From: Haliclona indistincta | Lineage: Eukaryota > Porifera > Demospongiae > Haplosclerida > Chalinidae | NCBI GenBank assembly: GCA_964017065.1 | Contig: OZ024784.1 | Span: 13,683,152 to 13,747,151 of the forward strand | DNA length: 64,000 bases | Direction of reading: 5' to 3' | Shown here: positions 23,101 through 34,532 of the stretch, piece by piece | Layout: the number at the start of each line of letters is the position of its first letter | Position numbering within the stretch: position 1 is the stretch's first letter | The notes under the pieces: generated by a model | What the model was told of the DNA's origin: nothing | The model's input: only the letters and a program-made list of their open reading frames with translations | Database searches by the model: none | Position numbers and translations under genes: made by a program

Positions 23101-24480
23101 ATCCAGGGAGGGGAATCGGGGGCCAATTCCCCCCTTCGCGAGCACGTTTAATTAATTCATAGACTATTTTATTGATTGCCACGCCTCTCGATCGTTAATA
23201 CGCGCACTAGCTAGCTCATATTACATGACGAGCAGCACTACTAGCAGTGGCCTGGTACAGCTGTCTTGCATGACACAGATGTCTCTATCTTGCTCTCCAC
23301 TCCATCCAGGATACGTACCGCGAACGCGCCATGCTATGGCGCTGCTACCGTGCTACGAGGCAGCAAAATGACGTGATTCAATGAATATTAATTAGCAAAA
23401 AAAAATCGCGCGCGCATCCTCGCTTACAAGTTTCTAGTTACGCCCCTGTATTTGCTAAATATAATTAGACCACAGCTAAGCGTCACTGACCAACCAGATT
23501 GCGTAGCTGCGGGTCTCTATTTCTCGTAGTGGAATCCCGCCTCTGCCGCGACCTCATAATGGAATCCCACCACACGGCGCAGATTACGGTTCTGTGAGCG
23601 GAGTTCTACTGAATAATTTTACAACGCTCGCGTGTCCTTGCTCGTCGTTCGCGTCGTTTCTGTTTGCTGTTGCTATGGTCTAAATCAGTTAGACAGTGCA
23701 TCCAATCGGATCTACGCGATGTAGAAGCCCTCGCGCCGTTACCATAGCGCCCTCGCTACGCTCGGACGCTATATAGCAACGGCTCTCGGGCTTCTAAATC
23801 GCGTAGATCCTCGGATGCGCTGTCTAACTATTATTTATTGGCCCCCCAGCCCCCTTTTTCAAATCCTGTATCCGCCCCTGAAACAGCAGCAATTTTTATG
23901 CAAATTGCTCAGGTAATTCCATAATGTATTTATAAGTGAGACAGTCTTAAGGCCATACACGGAGCAACACCATACACGGAGCAACTTTTGTCGCTTCGTC
24001 GCAAGCAACTTTTGTCGCAAGTTTCGTACGACAAATCGCCGGCGCCTGAAAATAGGATCGTTTCTATTTCGCGCAACATGTCGCATACATGTTTCAGGCG
24101 ACTAGCGACTGCGCGACTATGCACCATACACTGAGAAACTTTTGTCGCGCGACTAGTCGCACGACAAAAGTTGCTCCGTGTATGGTGGCCTTTAAACAAC
24201 AAACTAAATCACCAACCAGTTTCTTGCTATCTGTGACATCACATAGCAGCATCAAAACCTTGTCTTCCCCATACTGCTGCTCCAGTTGCTTGCATGTGCT
24301 CTCCAGTTGATCAGCCATAACGTCCAGCACTCCAACCTAGTGATCAGATTAAACTTAATTAGATTGAGCTGTGACCTGCACCTTAGCTCCATTTTTCAAC
24401 AACAAGCAAACAGTAGCCAACCCGAGACCCTGAGCACCTCCAGTTACTAGAGCAACCTTGCCTGCTAGGAACACTGCCAT
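20188..24480 (-). CDS. SDR gene D (unit 1), HPGD-like, long introns
   Basis: Seven exons (24382-24480, 24217-24336, 22057-22167, 20692-20788, 20563-20639, 20382-20509, 20188-20332) join in phase to 258 residues. The start [29 protein letters not shown] and CICPW are all present. The C-terminus, ending VLHIFK, differs from A-C. Introns 2 and 3 are about 2.0 and 1.3 kb, swollen by transposons and repeats, whereas the neighbours have 45-300 bp introns. The reading frame is intact, so it is probably functional if these introns are spliced. Confidence 0.8.
20860..21110. repeat. degenerate palindromic repeats in gene D intron 3
   Basis: Repeated variants of TGTCCTAGGACAAAAT (core palindrome TCCTAGGA) spaced by about 30-40 bp, often followed by CGTCAACGA-like or CCAATGAGAA-like segments. 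The same block recurs at about 28098-28348 in unit 2. Function unknown. Confidence 0.6.
23092..23880. mobile_element. hAT-like non-autonomous element, unit 1, with nested segment
   Basis: Begins CAGTGGCGGATCCAGG and ends with CCTGTATCCGCCCCTG, an imperfect terminal inverted repeat of the form common in hAT-type elements. No transposase frame. The third unit shows an empty site (GTAAAAGAAACAGCAG). About 366 bp (approximately 23468-23833) are extra compared with the copy in unit 2, so a second event (insertion here or deletion there) is nested inside. The duplicated flank is only clear over about 5 bp (AAACA), so superfamily assignment is tentative. Confidence 0.6.
23688..23828. mobile_element. 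fold-back element nested in the hAT-like copy
   Basis: A 141-bp inverted repeat. One arm reads GTTAGACAGTGCATCC then GGATCTACGCGATGTAGAAG. The other is the near reverse complement, ending GCGCTGTCTAAC. It is absent from the sister copy in unit 2. It may be part of the larger extra segment rather than an independent insertion. Confidence 0.6.
23951..24191. mobile_element. 241-bp TTAA-flanked MITE, unit 1
   Basis: Flanked by TTAA on both sides (23947-23950 and 24192-24195), while unit 3 has a single TTAA at the same place. The ends are inverted repeats of about 25 bp (GGCCATACACGGAGCAAC... and its complement) rich in TTTTGTCGC/GCGACAAAA. A TTAA target duplication is typical of piggyBac-type transposition. 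No coding capacity. Confidence 0.75.
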
Positions 24481-24547
24481 GTTTAATATGGTTTATAACT
24501 ACTGTAGCCCCTCCTTGATTTAATAATCATGATTATTAAAATTATTT

Positions 24548-25612
24548 TCATAGTTTAGATCTTGGTGCAGTTGGTGGAGCAGCATCAAAAGTGTGATATG
24601 ATAGTCCTCTAGTAGGAGTGACCCTCATCACAGCACCTGATCTGGTGGTGTCTGTGATCAGCTCTAGAATACCCTCAGCAACCATTGAGGGTCTGAGGAA
24701 ACAGAGTTTGAAAAGACTGATGGAAAAAAGACAGCTCTTTACTAGACTTACTTGACTAGACCTTTTCGACGAACTTCATTTTTTATGTACTCAGGTCCAG
24801 TTCTAAACAACTCTCTGCCCATTCTAGTGTCTGAGTACCATGGGCAGATACAGTTGACACGAACTCCCCTAGCCTGGGCAGATTCCTGCAGCAACATTGA
24901 GCTAACATTGAGTGCACCATAAATCCTTACCTTTACAGCAAGTGTATAATATATAACTCCACTTTTAGAAGCTGAATAGACTGGACCCAATGGTGTTGCA
25001 TAAAGTCCTGTACATAGATATACACTAGCTAGACATTGTTTGACTTATACTTGTGCTCACAATTACCAGCCATTGATGACACATTAATGACTACACCTCC
25101 CTTCCCTCCTTTGCTGACTGACATGTGCTCCATTGCTGTCTTGGTGCCCAGTATCACTGCACTCTGCAGACCAGGACACATCCATATACATGCAACCTCG
25201 ACAATATGTAAATGGCTAACCAAGTTGATAGACAAGAGTTTCTCCCAGTCTTTCTCTACCGAAATACCAGCATTATTACACACTATATCCAGTTGTCCAA
25301 ATGTATCTTTTGTCTTTGCGAACATGGTCACCTTCAGAAGTGTTTTAGCACAATTACTAGATGCTATAGTCAAACTAACTAGTTTTTTACTGTCTGAGAC
25401 GTCACACAACAGTCTCAAAACGTTGTCTTTCCCGTACTGCTGCTCTAGTTGCTTGCATGTGCTGTCCAGTTGATCAGACATAACGTCCAGCACTCCAGTT
25501 GCATTACGCAATTTACCTTAGCTCCACGCTTCAGCAACAAGTGTGTGACAGCCAGCCCGAATCCCTGAGCGCCTCCAGTCACAAGAGCAACCTTGCCTGC
25601 TAATGACTCCAT
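24548..25612 (-). pseudogene. SDR gene B' (unit 2), intron-1 acceptor deleted
   Basis: Near-identical copy of gene B displaced by about 7.2 kb. Exon 1 starts at 25612 with [14 protein letters not shown]. It carries the same 33-bp deletion around 25497 that removes the intron-1 acceptor, so exons 1 and 2 cannot be joined in the usual way. The C-terminus is longer than in B (DAAPPTAPRSKL before TGA at 24548-24550). Later motifs YSASK and CICPW are intact. Probable pseudogene. Confidence 0.65.
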
Positions 25613-25656
25613 GTTTTTATATAACTAGCCCCACCCTCAGCTTCGACAAATTTAAA

Positions 25657-26755
25657 TTATTGACTGTCTCTAAACTCATGATAGTAAAATCCTTTGCTAG
25701 GTGTGACCAGCAGAACAGCTCCTGCCTTTGTTGTGTTAGTGATTAGTTCAAGCACACCTTCAGCCACAGTAGAGGGTCTGGAAACACAAGCTATGCTATT
25801 GCAACAATCTGATCAATGATTGTACCTAATGAATCCGATTCCTTTCTGTGCAAAGACTTCGCGTATTTCTGGATGATCCTCAAGCACTTTTTGACCCATT
25901 GCAGTTTCTACTATCCACGGACAGATACAGTTGACACGGACTCCATCACTAGTAGCTTTCTGCATAGGTTAAAACGTTTTCATGTCCATCATGTATTGCA
26001 CTAATACCAACTGCACCTGCCTTCATTGATGAGCGTGTATACGCTATAACTCCTGCTTTGGATGCACAATACACTTTATAGGTTGATGCTTGCAATGGAT
26101 AGATACCTGCGATGGATAGACTGCATGTATAAGGGTGCTCTCTGTCACATAACACAATTTCTGTACCAGCGATAGAAGACATATTAATGACTACACCTCC
26201 CTTCCCTCCTCTATTGACTGACATGTGCTCCATTGCTGTCTTGGTGCCCAGTATCACTGCATTCTGTAGACCAGGAGTCACCATGCAACCATGACAACTC
26301 ACTAACCAAGTTGATAGACAAGAGTTTCTCCCAGTTTGATTCATTGAGAGTACCAGCATTATTACACACTATATCCAGTGATCCAAATGTCTCTTTTGTC
26401 TTAGCAAACGTACTTACCTAAACATGGATCATTAATTGGTAAGCAAATCTACGATACATTGTAGATATGATCAATAATCATCAAACCTACCAGTTCCTTG
26501 CTATCTGTGACGTCACACAACAGTCTCTGGACCTTCTCTTTCCCGTACTGCTGCTCTAGTTGCTTGCATGAGCTGTCTAGTTGATCAGCCATAACGTCCA
26601 GCACTCCAACCTAGCATAGAGAGATCCAGCTGTGTGACCTACACTCTGCTCTCATAAATAACCTTAGCTCCATGGTTCAACAGCATGCGAGCAGTAGCCA
26701 ACCCGATACCCTGAGCGCCTCCAGTTACTAGAGCAACCTTGCCTGCTAACGACAT
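25657..26755 (-). CDS. SDR gene C' (unit 2), HPGD-like
   Basis: Copy of gene C with the same start, NNAG, INMSS, YCASK, CICPW and EFRDSQ ending (TAA at 25657-25659). Intron 2 is about 7 bp shorter than in C near 26436. One residue change is visible in exon 1, where the codon series GLGLA becomes GIGLA, a conservative change in the cofactor loop region. The GC-type donor of C is kept. The candidate upstream exon is at 27008-27138. Confidence 0.8.
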
Positions 26756-27425
26756 TGCCCCTCCTCTCAAACAACTAGAGTTCTTAGAACACATACCCTG
26801 TGCGCTGTATTTTAATTAGTATGTAGCAGTTGCGAAACGTAGACTATTACAGCTTGTTCAAGGTAGAAATCAGTCATCCAGCTTGACTCTGAGCTTAGAA
26901 TAAGTTGTGTAAAGTTGTAAACGCCAGTGTGTTCTATTGAAGATGCACAACATTCATGACTTAACAATTTTTCATGAATCATGAAATTAATTATAGTCAA
27001 TACTTACTGTAAGAATTCCTCAGCTTCGATAGCCTTCTGCGAAGGGTTCCTGGTTCTTTTAACATTTTGAACACGTGCTGCTGTCAAGAAACAATGGTCA
27101 TAGCACTCGACAGAGGACTCATCCGGCTTTCTAGGCATCATTCAAAGAAGATGAATAGCAAAACCGAGCGGTAGTGAGTCGTTTTGTAGCGATTTTGAGC
27201 GGTAAGACAGTGAACAGCACGTTTTTTTGATCACACACACATATGGACAGACACAAACGTTTAACCCTCCTGTGCCTACGCGCACAGGGTAAAATTGTTA
27301 GGACTGCAGATTACTACTTAGGACTGCAAGTTTACTACAATGTACTTAGGACTGCAGATTACTACTTAGGACTGCCGTTTACTACAATGTACTTAGGACT
27401 GCAGATTACTACTTAGGACTGCAGT
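26756..27425. other. spacer, unit 2
   Basis: Counterpart of 19545-20187. It holds the candidate upstream exon (27008-27138) and a minisatellite of TTAGGACTGCAGATTACTAC units at about 27297-27425 with more copies than unit 1. Nothing else recognised. Confidence 0.6.
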
Positions 27426-30400
27426 TTACTTAAATATGTGAAGAACAGGTGGATCAGCATCAAGTGTGACTTTATGATAAGCTAATCCTTCAGGAGAAGC
27501 CTTCATCACAGCACCTGATCTGGTGGTGTCAGTGATCAGCTCTAGAATACCCTCAGCAACTGTGGAGGGTCTAAAAATTAAATGCATATAATACAGTAAT
27601 AATTGGGTTGCTGACTCACTTGACAGCAGCTTTAAACACTTCTTCTCTTATTGTATCATTGGGAAAAGCAAAGTTTCTAGCCATGCGAGTGTCACAAATC
27701 CAAGGGCAGATACAGTTAACACGCACTCCATTGGCTTCAGCAGCTTCCTACAGAATGAGATGTTAGAAATTTGATTCCCAATGAGTTCAGTCAGTTATAC
27801 CTTCATAGCAAGTGAATATGTGAGCACTCCAGATTTAGAAGCAGTGTAAACTGGTAGAGAAGGTAGTGGAATTATTCCTACATAATGTTGCTTTATATAA
27901 AGCCTCAAGCACATACTCACTACACATACCAGATACAGAAGACATATTAATGACTACACCTCCCTTCCCTCCTTTTTTGACTGACATGAGGTCCATTGCT
28001 GTCTTCGTTCCCAGTATCACTGCATTCTGTAGACCAGGAGTCACCATACAACTTGGATAATATAATGTAATGCTTGTCACAGCAATATCTATCCTACTGG
28101 AAAACTGTCCTAGGACAAAATCCGTCAGCTAGACTAAAATTGTCCCATGAGACGAAATTCAACTGATGATAATTATCCTAGAATAAAAATTGATTGATGA
28201 ATTTTGTCCTAGGACAAAATTGGATCGACCTACCGACACAAAATTGTCTTAGGACAAAAAACGTCAACGATAACTCTCCTAGTACAAAATAAGCTAATGG
28301 GAACTGTCCTGGGACTAAAATACGCCAATGAGAACTGTGAAAATGTCTTATGGGCTATAGATTTAATTTCAAATACCGGGGTATGTTATGAACAAAGAGC
28401 TTGCTGTTTTAATTACTCAGAATCAGTATAGCAATGGATAAAAGTTTCTAACATCATCAATCATAAACATGCATGCATGCTTGTAGTTTTGTAGATATAA
28501 TTATTATAGTATCAATGCATATCTCCTGCTCGCTTTTCGCATCTGCTTCTCTATCTGTTGATGCACATGCATTGACAATAACAGAATCCATTGTACTGTC
28601 ATCAGTATTAGTCTCCAAACAACATCAAAATAATGTCAAAAAGTTTTTAAATGAACCATGTTTGCCTCATGCAAGTATAGCTATAATTATTCATCATTCT
28701 AGCTTTTGCAAGCTGGCTGGATTCAAAAACATGTAGCTATCACCAATGAGTTCATGTTAATCTGCTGCATGTCTTAATTTTAATACTATGGCATAATGTC
28801 ACTGTTCTCACAGCATGCAGATTCCTAAAAAAAACTTAATTATCTTGGTACCAAGAGACTAAAAGAAGAGCTTTTGTATAGCATGTTTAGGTCCAGAGAG
28901 AAATTAGCTCAGTTCAGTCAGTGTTCTGGTACTGATTTCAGCAAAGCGGCAGTGCTGCCACAGCTGGTCTCAGGACTGAAAGTACACTGTATTCTGAGAA
29001 GAGGAACTAGCTTTGTATCGTTGTCTGCTGCACTGAAGGCTGAGCTCGACATTCTTTGGCAATTTTCAGTACTGTCTCTGCAATGAAGCAGCTCAGTAGC
29101 ATGATAAGGCAGTTAGGCAGGCATAATTATATCTCAAATTTCATGTGGCAGCGTCACAATCGGTGTTTTCTTGCTTTTAAAGGGATGCGCGAGAGATTCT
29201 CGGCTAAGACTAAATCTGTCCACGGCTGATCATTTTCATTCAAACCAAAAAGTATCCTAGGATAATTTTCATGGGCGGACAATTTTCGGTGTGACAGGCT
29301 AACCAAGTTGATAGACAATAGTTTCTCCCAGTTTGACTCATCTTCAATACCAGCATTATTACACACTATATCCAGTGATCCAAATGTCTCTTTTGTCTTT
29401 GCAAACATCTCTACCTGTAAATACACGAACAATAATATCATGTGTCACTTGGGCAAGATCATGACAAAAACTGTAATATTATAGACAAATCATCACTATT
29501 TCCTCTGACTTGTCAACTGGAAACAGACATGGACTTGTGATAGCTGATCATAACAGTCCTATTTGTGTAAGTTGCTACATTTGAATACTGTTCATTGGAT
29601 TTACATTAATTTTAACAACTCTTATTCCAAAATTAAGACTCCTTGCAAGTTGTAGCTCAGGGGCTAGAAGGTTTGGGCATCCCCACTTTTCAGCCATATC
29701 ATAAGGGGGCGGCACCCCAATTGCTATTAAAGAGTTTAGCTAGCTGTTAAAGCTAAAGGCTGATACAATGATGTCACCTATTACTTGGGAAGAAGACAAT
29801 ACTATAGTCATGTAGCGTGCACAGTATTTTGCAAACACACATGAACAGCATGCGCCTTTGTGTTATCTTGTAACAATCATGCGAAGAAATGTTAGATAAG
29901 ATAAGCAAGTCGAGAGCTCCACACAGGAAAACCAGGTGCCAGCTGTTGTAAACATGAGGCTATGGGGTTGACGGCAGATCAAGTGATAATTTCTGACGTC
30001 AGCATTGCTCATTTAGCGCAAATAAAAACTCTTTAATAGCATTTCTGACTGGCTAAACCTCTGCACTGCCAATAACAAGGCCATTTTTCAAGCTTAGCTC
30101 ACCAGACAAGTGCTTTTCCTTCGTTTCCTAGAACAACATTGGCATATGACCGTGTGTACACAAAAAAATCATGCTTCTCATGAATATTATTCAAATTTTC
30201 GCACAGCACAAACAGGCCCGGCGGAAGCAAATTTTCATTGGACCGGCAGCTCATTAATATTCATATTTATTGCGTACAACTCCGCCCCTTTGCAATTTGT
30301 TCGATGTTTTGGTCGCGTGTGACGAGAGTCTCTGTCTACGAAACAAGTTTATACTGACTCGTAGAGCGACAATGACCACATTTTAGCTCGTGGCAACGTA

Positions 30401-31635
30401 AGGAAAGTGATTTTGTATAATCGTGGCCCAAAATTATTGGTCCGGCACGTGCCGGGTCTGCCCTGTTGGGTGCGCCGGGCCTGACAAAAGGGTTCATCTG
30501 AGATTCATTCCACCCGGGTATTTCAAAACTAGACTAGTTAAGCCGCTAGCCAAATAACATGTAGAGATGAACATACATTAATATTACACAGTAAAGTCAT
30601 GTAAAAGAGAAACACAGTGGCGGATCCAGGGAGGGGAATCGGGGGCCAATTCCCCCCTTCGCGAGCACGTTTAATTAATTCATAGACTATTTTATTGATT
30701 GCCACGCCTCTCGATCGTTAATACGCGCACTAGCTAGCTCATATTACATGACGAGCAGCACTACTAGCAGTGGCCTGGTACAGCTGTCTTGCCTGACACA
30801 GATGTCTCTATCTTGCTCTCCACTCCATCCAGGATACGTACCGCGAACGCGCCATGCTATGGCGCTGCTACCGTGCTACGAGGCAGCAAAATGACGTGAT
30901 TCAATGAATATTAATTGCAAAAAAAAAAAATCGCGCGCGCATCCTCGCTTACAAGTTTCTAGTTACGCCCCTGTATTTGCTAAATATAATTATTGGCCCC
31001 CCAGCCCCCTTTTTCAAATCCTGTATCCGCCCCTGAAACAGCAGCAATTTTTATGCAAATTGCTCAGGTAATTCCATAATGTATTTATAAGTGAGACAGT
31101 CTTAAGGCCATACACGGAGCAACACCATACACGGAGCAACTTTTGTCGCTTCGTCGCAAGCAACTTTTGTCGCAAGTTTCGTACGACAAGTCGCCGGCGC
31201 CTGAAAATAGGATCGTTTCTATTTCGCGCAACATGTCGCATACATGTTTCAGGCGACTAGCGACTGCGCGACTATGCACCATACACTGAGAAACTTTTGT
31301 CGCGCGACTAGTCGCACGACAAAAGTTGCTCCGTGTATGGTGGCCTTTAAACAACAAACTAAATCACCAACCAGTTTCTTGCTATCTGTGACATCACATA
31401 GCAGCATCAAAACCTTGTCTTCCCCATACTGCTGCTCCAGTTGCTTGCATGTGCTCTCCAGTTGATCAGCCATAACGTCCAGCACTCCAACCTAGCGATC
31501 AGATTAAACTTAATTAGATTGAGCTGTGACCTGCACCTTAGCTCCATTTTTCAACAACAAGCAAACAGTAGCCAACCCGAGACCCTGAGCACCTCCAGTT
31601 ACTAGAGCAACCTTGCCTGCTAGGAACACTGCCAT
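27426..31635 (-). CDS. SDR gene D' (unit 2), HPGD-like, long introns
   Basis: Near-identical to gene D: same seven-exon plan, start [15 protein letters not shown] at 31635 and stop TAA at 27426-27428. NNAG, INMSS, YTASK and CICPW are present. It differs from D mainly in introns. It has a 271-bp insertion (30213-30483), lacks the 366-bp nested segment, and has a short extra GTTTAGGTCCAG stretch near 28885. The coding exons are intact. Confidence 0.8.
30213..30483. mobile_element. 271-bp MITE in gene D' intron, absent from gene D
   Basis: Begins CAGGCCCGGCG and ends CGCCGGGCCTG, an 11-bp perfect terminal inverted repeat. It is bounded by ACAAA at 30208-30212 and 30484-30488. Gene D has one uninterrupted GCACAAAAGGG at the homologous point, so ACAAA is a 5-bp target duplication. 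No coding frame. This is a clean insertion after the segmental duplication. Confidence 0.85.
30615..31035. mobile_element. hAT-like non-autonomous element, unit 2
   Basis: Same terminal repeats as the unit 1 copy (CAGTGGCGGATCCAGG and its complement at the right end), 421 bp, without the nested segment. Inherited with the segmental duplication. Confidence 0.6.
31106..31346. mobile_element. 241-bp TTAA-flanked MITE, unit 2
   Basis: Duplicate of the element at 23951-24191, again between two TTAA tetramers (31102-31105 and 31347-31350), and identical in length. It came with the block duplication rather than by a separate insertion. Confidence 0.75.
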
Positions 31636-31702
31636 GTTTAATATGGTTTATAACTACTGTAGCCCCTCCTTGATTTAATAATCATGATTATTAAAATTAT
31701 TT

Positions 31703-32794
31703 TCATAGTTTAGATCTTGGTGCAGTTGGTGGAGCAGCATCAAAAGTGTGATATGATAGTCCTCTAGTAGGAGTGACCCTCATCACAGCACCTGATCTGG
31801 TGGTGTCTGTGATCAGCTCTAGAATACCCTCAGCAACCATTGAGGGTCTGAGGAAACAGAGTTTGAAAAGACTGATGGAAAAAAGACAGCTCTTTACTAG
31901 ACTTACTTGACTAGACCTTTTCGACGAACTTCATTTTTTATGTACTCAGGTCCAGTTCTAAACAACTCTCTGCCCATTCTAGTGTCTGAGTACCATGGGC
32001 AGATACAGTTGACACGAACTCCCCTAGCCTCGGCAGATTCCTGCAGCAACATTGAGCTAACATTGAGTGCAGCATAAATCCTTACCTTTACAGCAAGCGT
32101 ATAATATATAACTCCACTTTTAGAAGCTGAATAGACTGGACCCAATGGTGTTGCATAAAGTCCTGTACATAGATATACACTAGACACTGTTTGACTTATA
32201 TTTGTGCTCACAATTACCAGCCATTGATGACACATTAATGACTACACCTCCCTTCCCTCCTCTATTGACTGACATGTGCTCCATTGCTGTCTTGGTGCCC
32301 AGTATCACTGCATTCTGTAGACCAGGACTCATCCATACATGCAACCTCGATAATATGTAAATGGCTAACCAAGTTGATAGACAGGAGTTTTTCCCAGTCT
32401 TTCTCTACCGAAATACCAGCATTATTACACACTATATCCAGTGATCCAAATGTCTCTTTTGTCTTTGCGAACATGGTTACCTTCAGAAGTGCTTTAGCAC
32501 AATTACTAGATGCTATAGTCAAACTAACTAGTTTTTTACTGTCTGAGACGTCACACAACAGTCTCAAAACGTTGTCTTTCCCGTACTGCTGCTCTAGTTG
32601 CTTGCATGTGTTGTCCAGTTGATCAGACATAACGTCCAGCACTCCAACCTGAGAAATCCAGAGATAAGAGAAGTATTCAGTTGCATTGTGCAATTTACCT
32701 TAGCTCCACGCTTCAGCAACAAGTGTGTGACAGCCAGCCCGAATCCCTGAGCGCCTCCAGTCACAAGAGCAACCTTGCCTGCTAATGACTCCAT
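31703..32794 (-). CDS. SDR gene B'' (unit 3), intact B copy
   Basis: Only B copy with a normal intron 1: the donor GTAAATT follows GGAGCTAAG and the acceptor TTTCTCAG precedes GTTGGAGTG. Start [14 protein letters not shown] at 32794 and stop TGA at 31703-31705. NNAG, INVSS, YSASK and CICPW are intact. The exon with the catalytic Ser reads SVNRGGKGG, as in the C genes, rather than SVSKGGKGG as in B and B', hinting at gene conversion between B and C copies. Predicted functional. Confidence 0.85.
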
Positions 32795-32838
32795 GTTTTT
32801 ATATAACTAGCCCCACCCTCAGCTTCGACAAATTTAAA

Positions 32839-33943
32839 TTATTGACTGTCTCTAAACTCATGATAATAAAATCCTTTGCTAGGTGTGACCAGTAGAACAG
32901 CTCCTGCCTTTGTTGTGTTAGTGATTAGTTCAAGCACACCTTCAGCCACAGTAGAGGGTCTGAAAACACAAGCTATACTATTGCAACGATCTGATTAATG
33001 ACTGTACCTAATGAATCCGATTCCTTTCTGTGTAAAGGCTTCGCGTATTTCTGGATGATCCTCAAGCACTTTTTGACCCATTGCAGTTTCTACTATCCAC
33101 GGACAGATACAGTTGACACGGACTCCATCACTAGTAGCTTTCTGCACAGGTTAAAACGTTTTCATGTCTATCATATTGCACTATTACCAACTGCACCTGC
33201 CTTCATTGATGAGCGTGTATACGCTATAACTCCTGCTTTTGATGCACAATACACTTTATAAGTTGATGCTTGCAATGGATAGATACCTGCGATGGATAGA
33301 CTGCATGTATAAGGGTGCTCTCTGTCACATAACACAATTTATGTACCAGCGATAGAAGACATATTAATGACTACACCTCCCTTCCCTCCTCTATTGACTG
33401 ACATGTGCTCCATTGCTGTCTTAGTGCCCAGTATCACTGCATTCTGTAGACCAGGAGTCACCATGCAACCATGACAACTCACTAACCAAGTTGATAGACA
33501 AGAGTTTCTCCCAGTTTGATTCATTGAGAGTACCAGCATTATTACACACTATATCCAGTGATCCAAATGTCTCTTTTGTCTTAGCAAACGTACTTACCTA
33601 AACATGGATCATTAATTGGTATTAGGTAAGCAAATCTACGATACGTTGTAGATATGATCAATAATCATCAAACCTACCAGTTCCTTGCTATCTGTGACGT
33701 CACACAACAGTCTCTGGACCTTCTCTTTCCCGTACTGCCGCTCTAGTTGCTTGCATGAGCTGTCCAGTTGATCAGCCATAACGTCCAGCACTCCAACCTA
33801 GAGAGATCGAGCCGTGTGACCTACACTCTGCTCTCATAAATAACCTTAGCTCCATGGTTCAACAGCATGCGAGCAGTAGCCAACCCGAGACCCTGAGCGC
33901 CTCCAGTTACTAGAGCAACCTTGCCTGCTAGGGATACTGCCAT
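32839..33943 (-). CDS. SDR gene C'' (unit 3), HPGD-like
   Basis: Start [15 protein letters not shown] at 33943, so exon 1 resembles gene A more than C or C'. Body and EFRDSQ C-terminus are as in C, with stop TAA at 32839-32841. INMSS, YCASK and CICPW are intact. A 579-bp TTAA element sits two bases upstream of its ATG, replacing whatever leader and promoter the gene had. The GC-type donor after YCASK is conserved. Confidence 0.8.
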
Positions 33944-33949
33944 GTTTAA

Positions 33950-34528
33950 GGGTGCTCAACACTAATTAATATTCATAAGGCGGCGCCGTTGCTATGGGCT
34001 AGATTTTCGTGTTATAAAGCTGCTACGAACACATCGCTAGCAGAACAGCACTACCACTGGAAGTACAGCTTGCATAACAAGTTTCAGCGAGGTAGCTTAC
34101 GTTGACGGGTCGTCAGAGGCGCGACAAAAACCACGCCTACATGTCTAAAAGACTTTTTTACTGTGCGTCCCAGATTGCTGAAACCAAGTTTCTGTGGGTA
34201 TTTCGACACGAGGAATACATTAACGGAGAGCTTTTGGCAATACAGCAGCGACTAACAGTACTTACGTAACTTATCTTGGCTGTTGAGTACGCAATTCGAA
34301 AAAACTCTCCGTTACAGTGTTGGCCACGTGTAGGTGACGATCTTGGCGCTGTATAAACGTACTCCAGTGCTTCATGCCCGAGTTTTATACTGTTTTGTGC
34401 TTTCTCTGCGCGTACACGAAGTACAAAGCGCGAAATGATATTCACAACCGTGTGACGATATTCACAACCGCATAATGATATTCACAAATACTGACCGCCT
34501 TATGAATATTAATTAGTGTTGAGCACCC
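33950..34528. mobile_element. 579-bp TTAA-flanked MITE directly upstream of SDR gene C''
   Basis: Terminal inverted repeats of about 35 bp: GGGTGCTCAACACTAATTAA at the left and its reverse complement at the right, extending through ATATTCATAAGGCGG. TTAA is present on both sides (33946-33949 and 34529-34532). The sister D genes read ATGTTTAATATGG at the comparable place, which contains a single TTAA. No transposase frame. TTAA targeting suggests mobilisation by a piggyBac-type enzyme, although the ends begin GGG rather than CCC. Confidence 0.85.
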
Positions 34529-34532
34529 TTAA

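Noticed and set aside
23859..24330. Minus-strand frames of 75-90 codons through the 241-bp element
   Set aside because: They run through inverted repeats of a transposon; no coding function is plausible.
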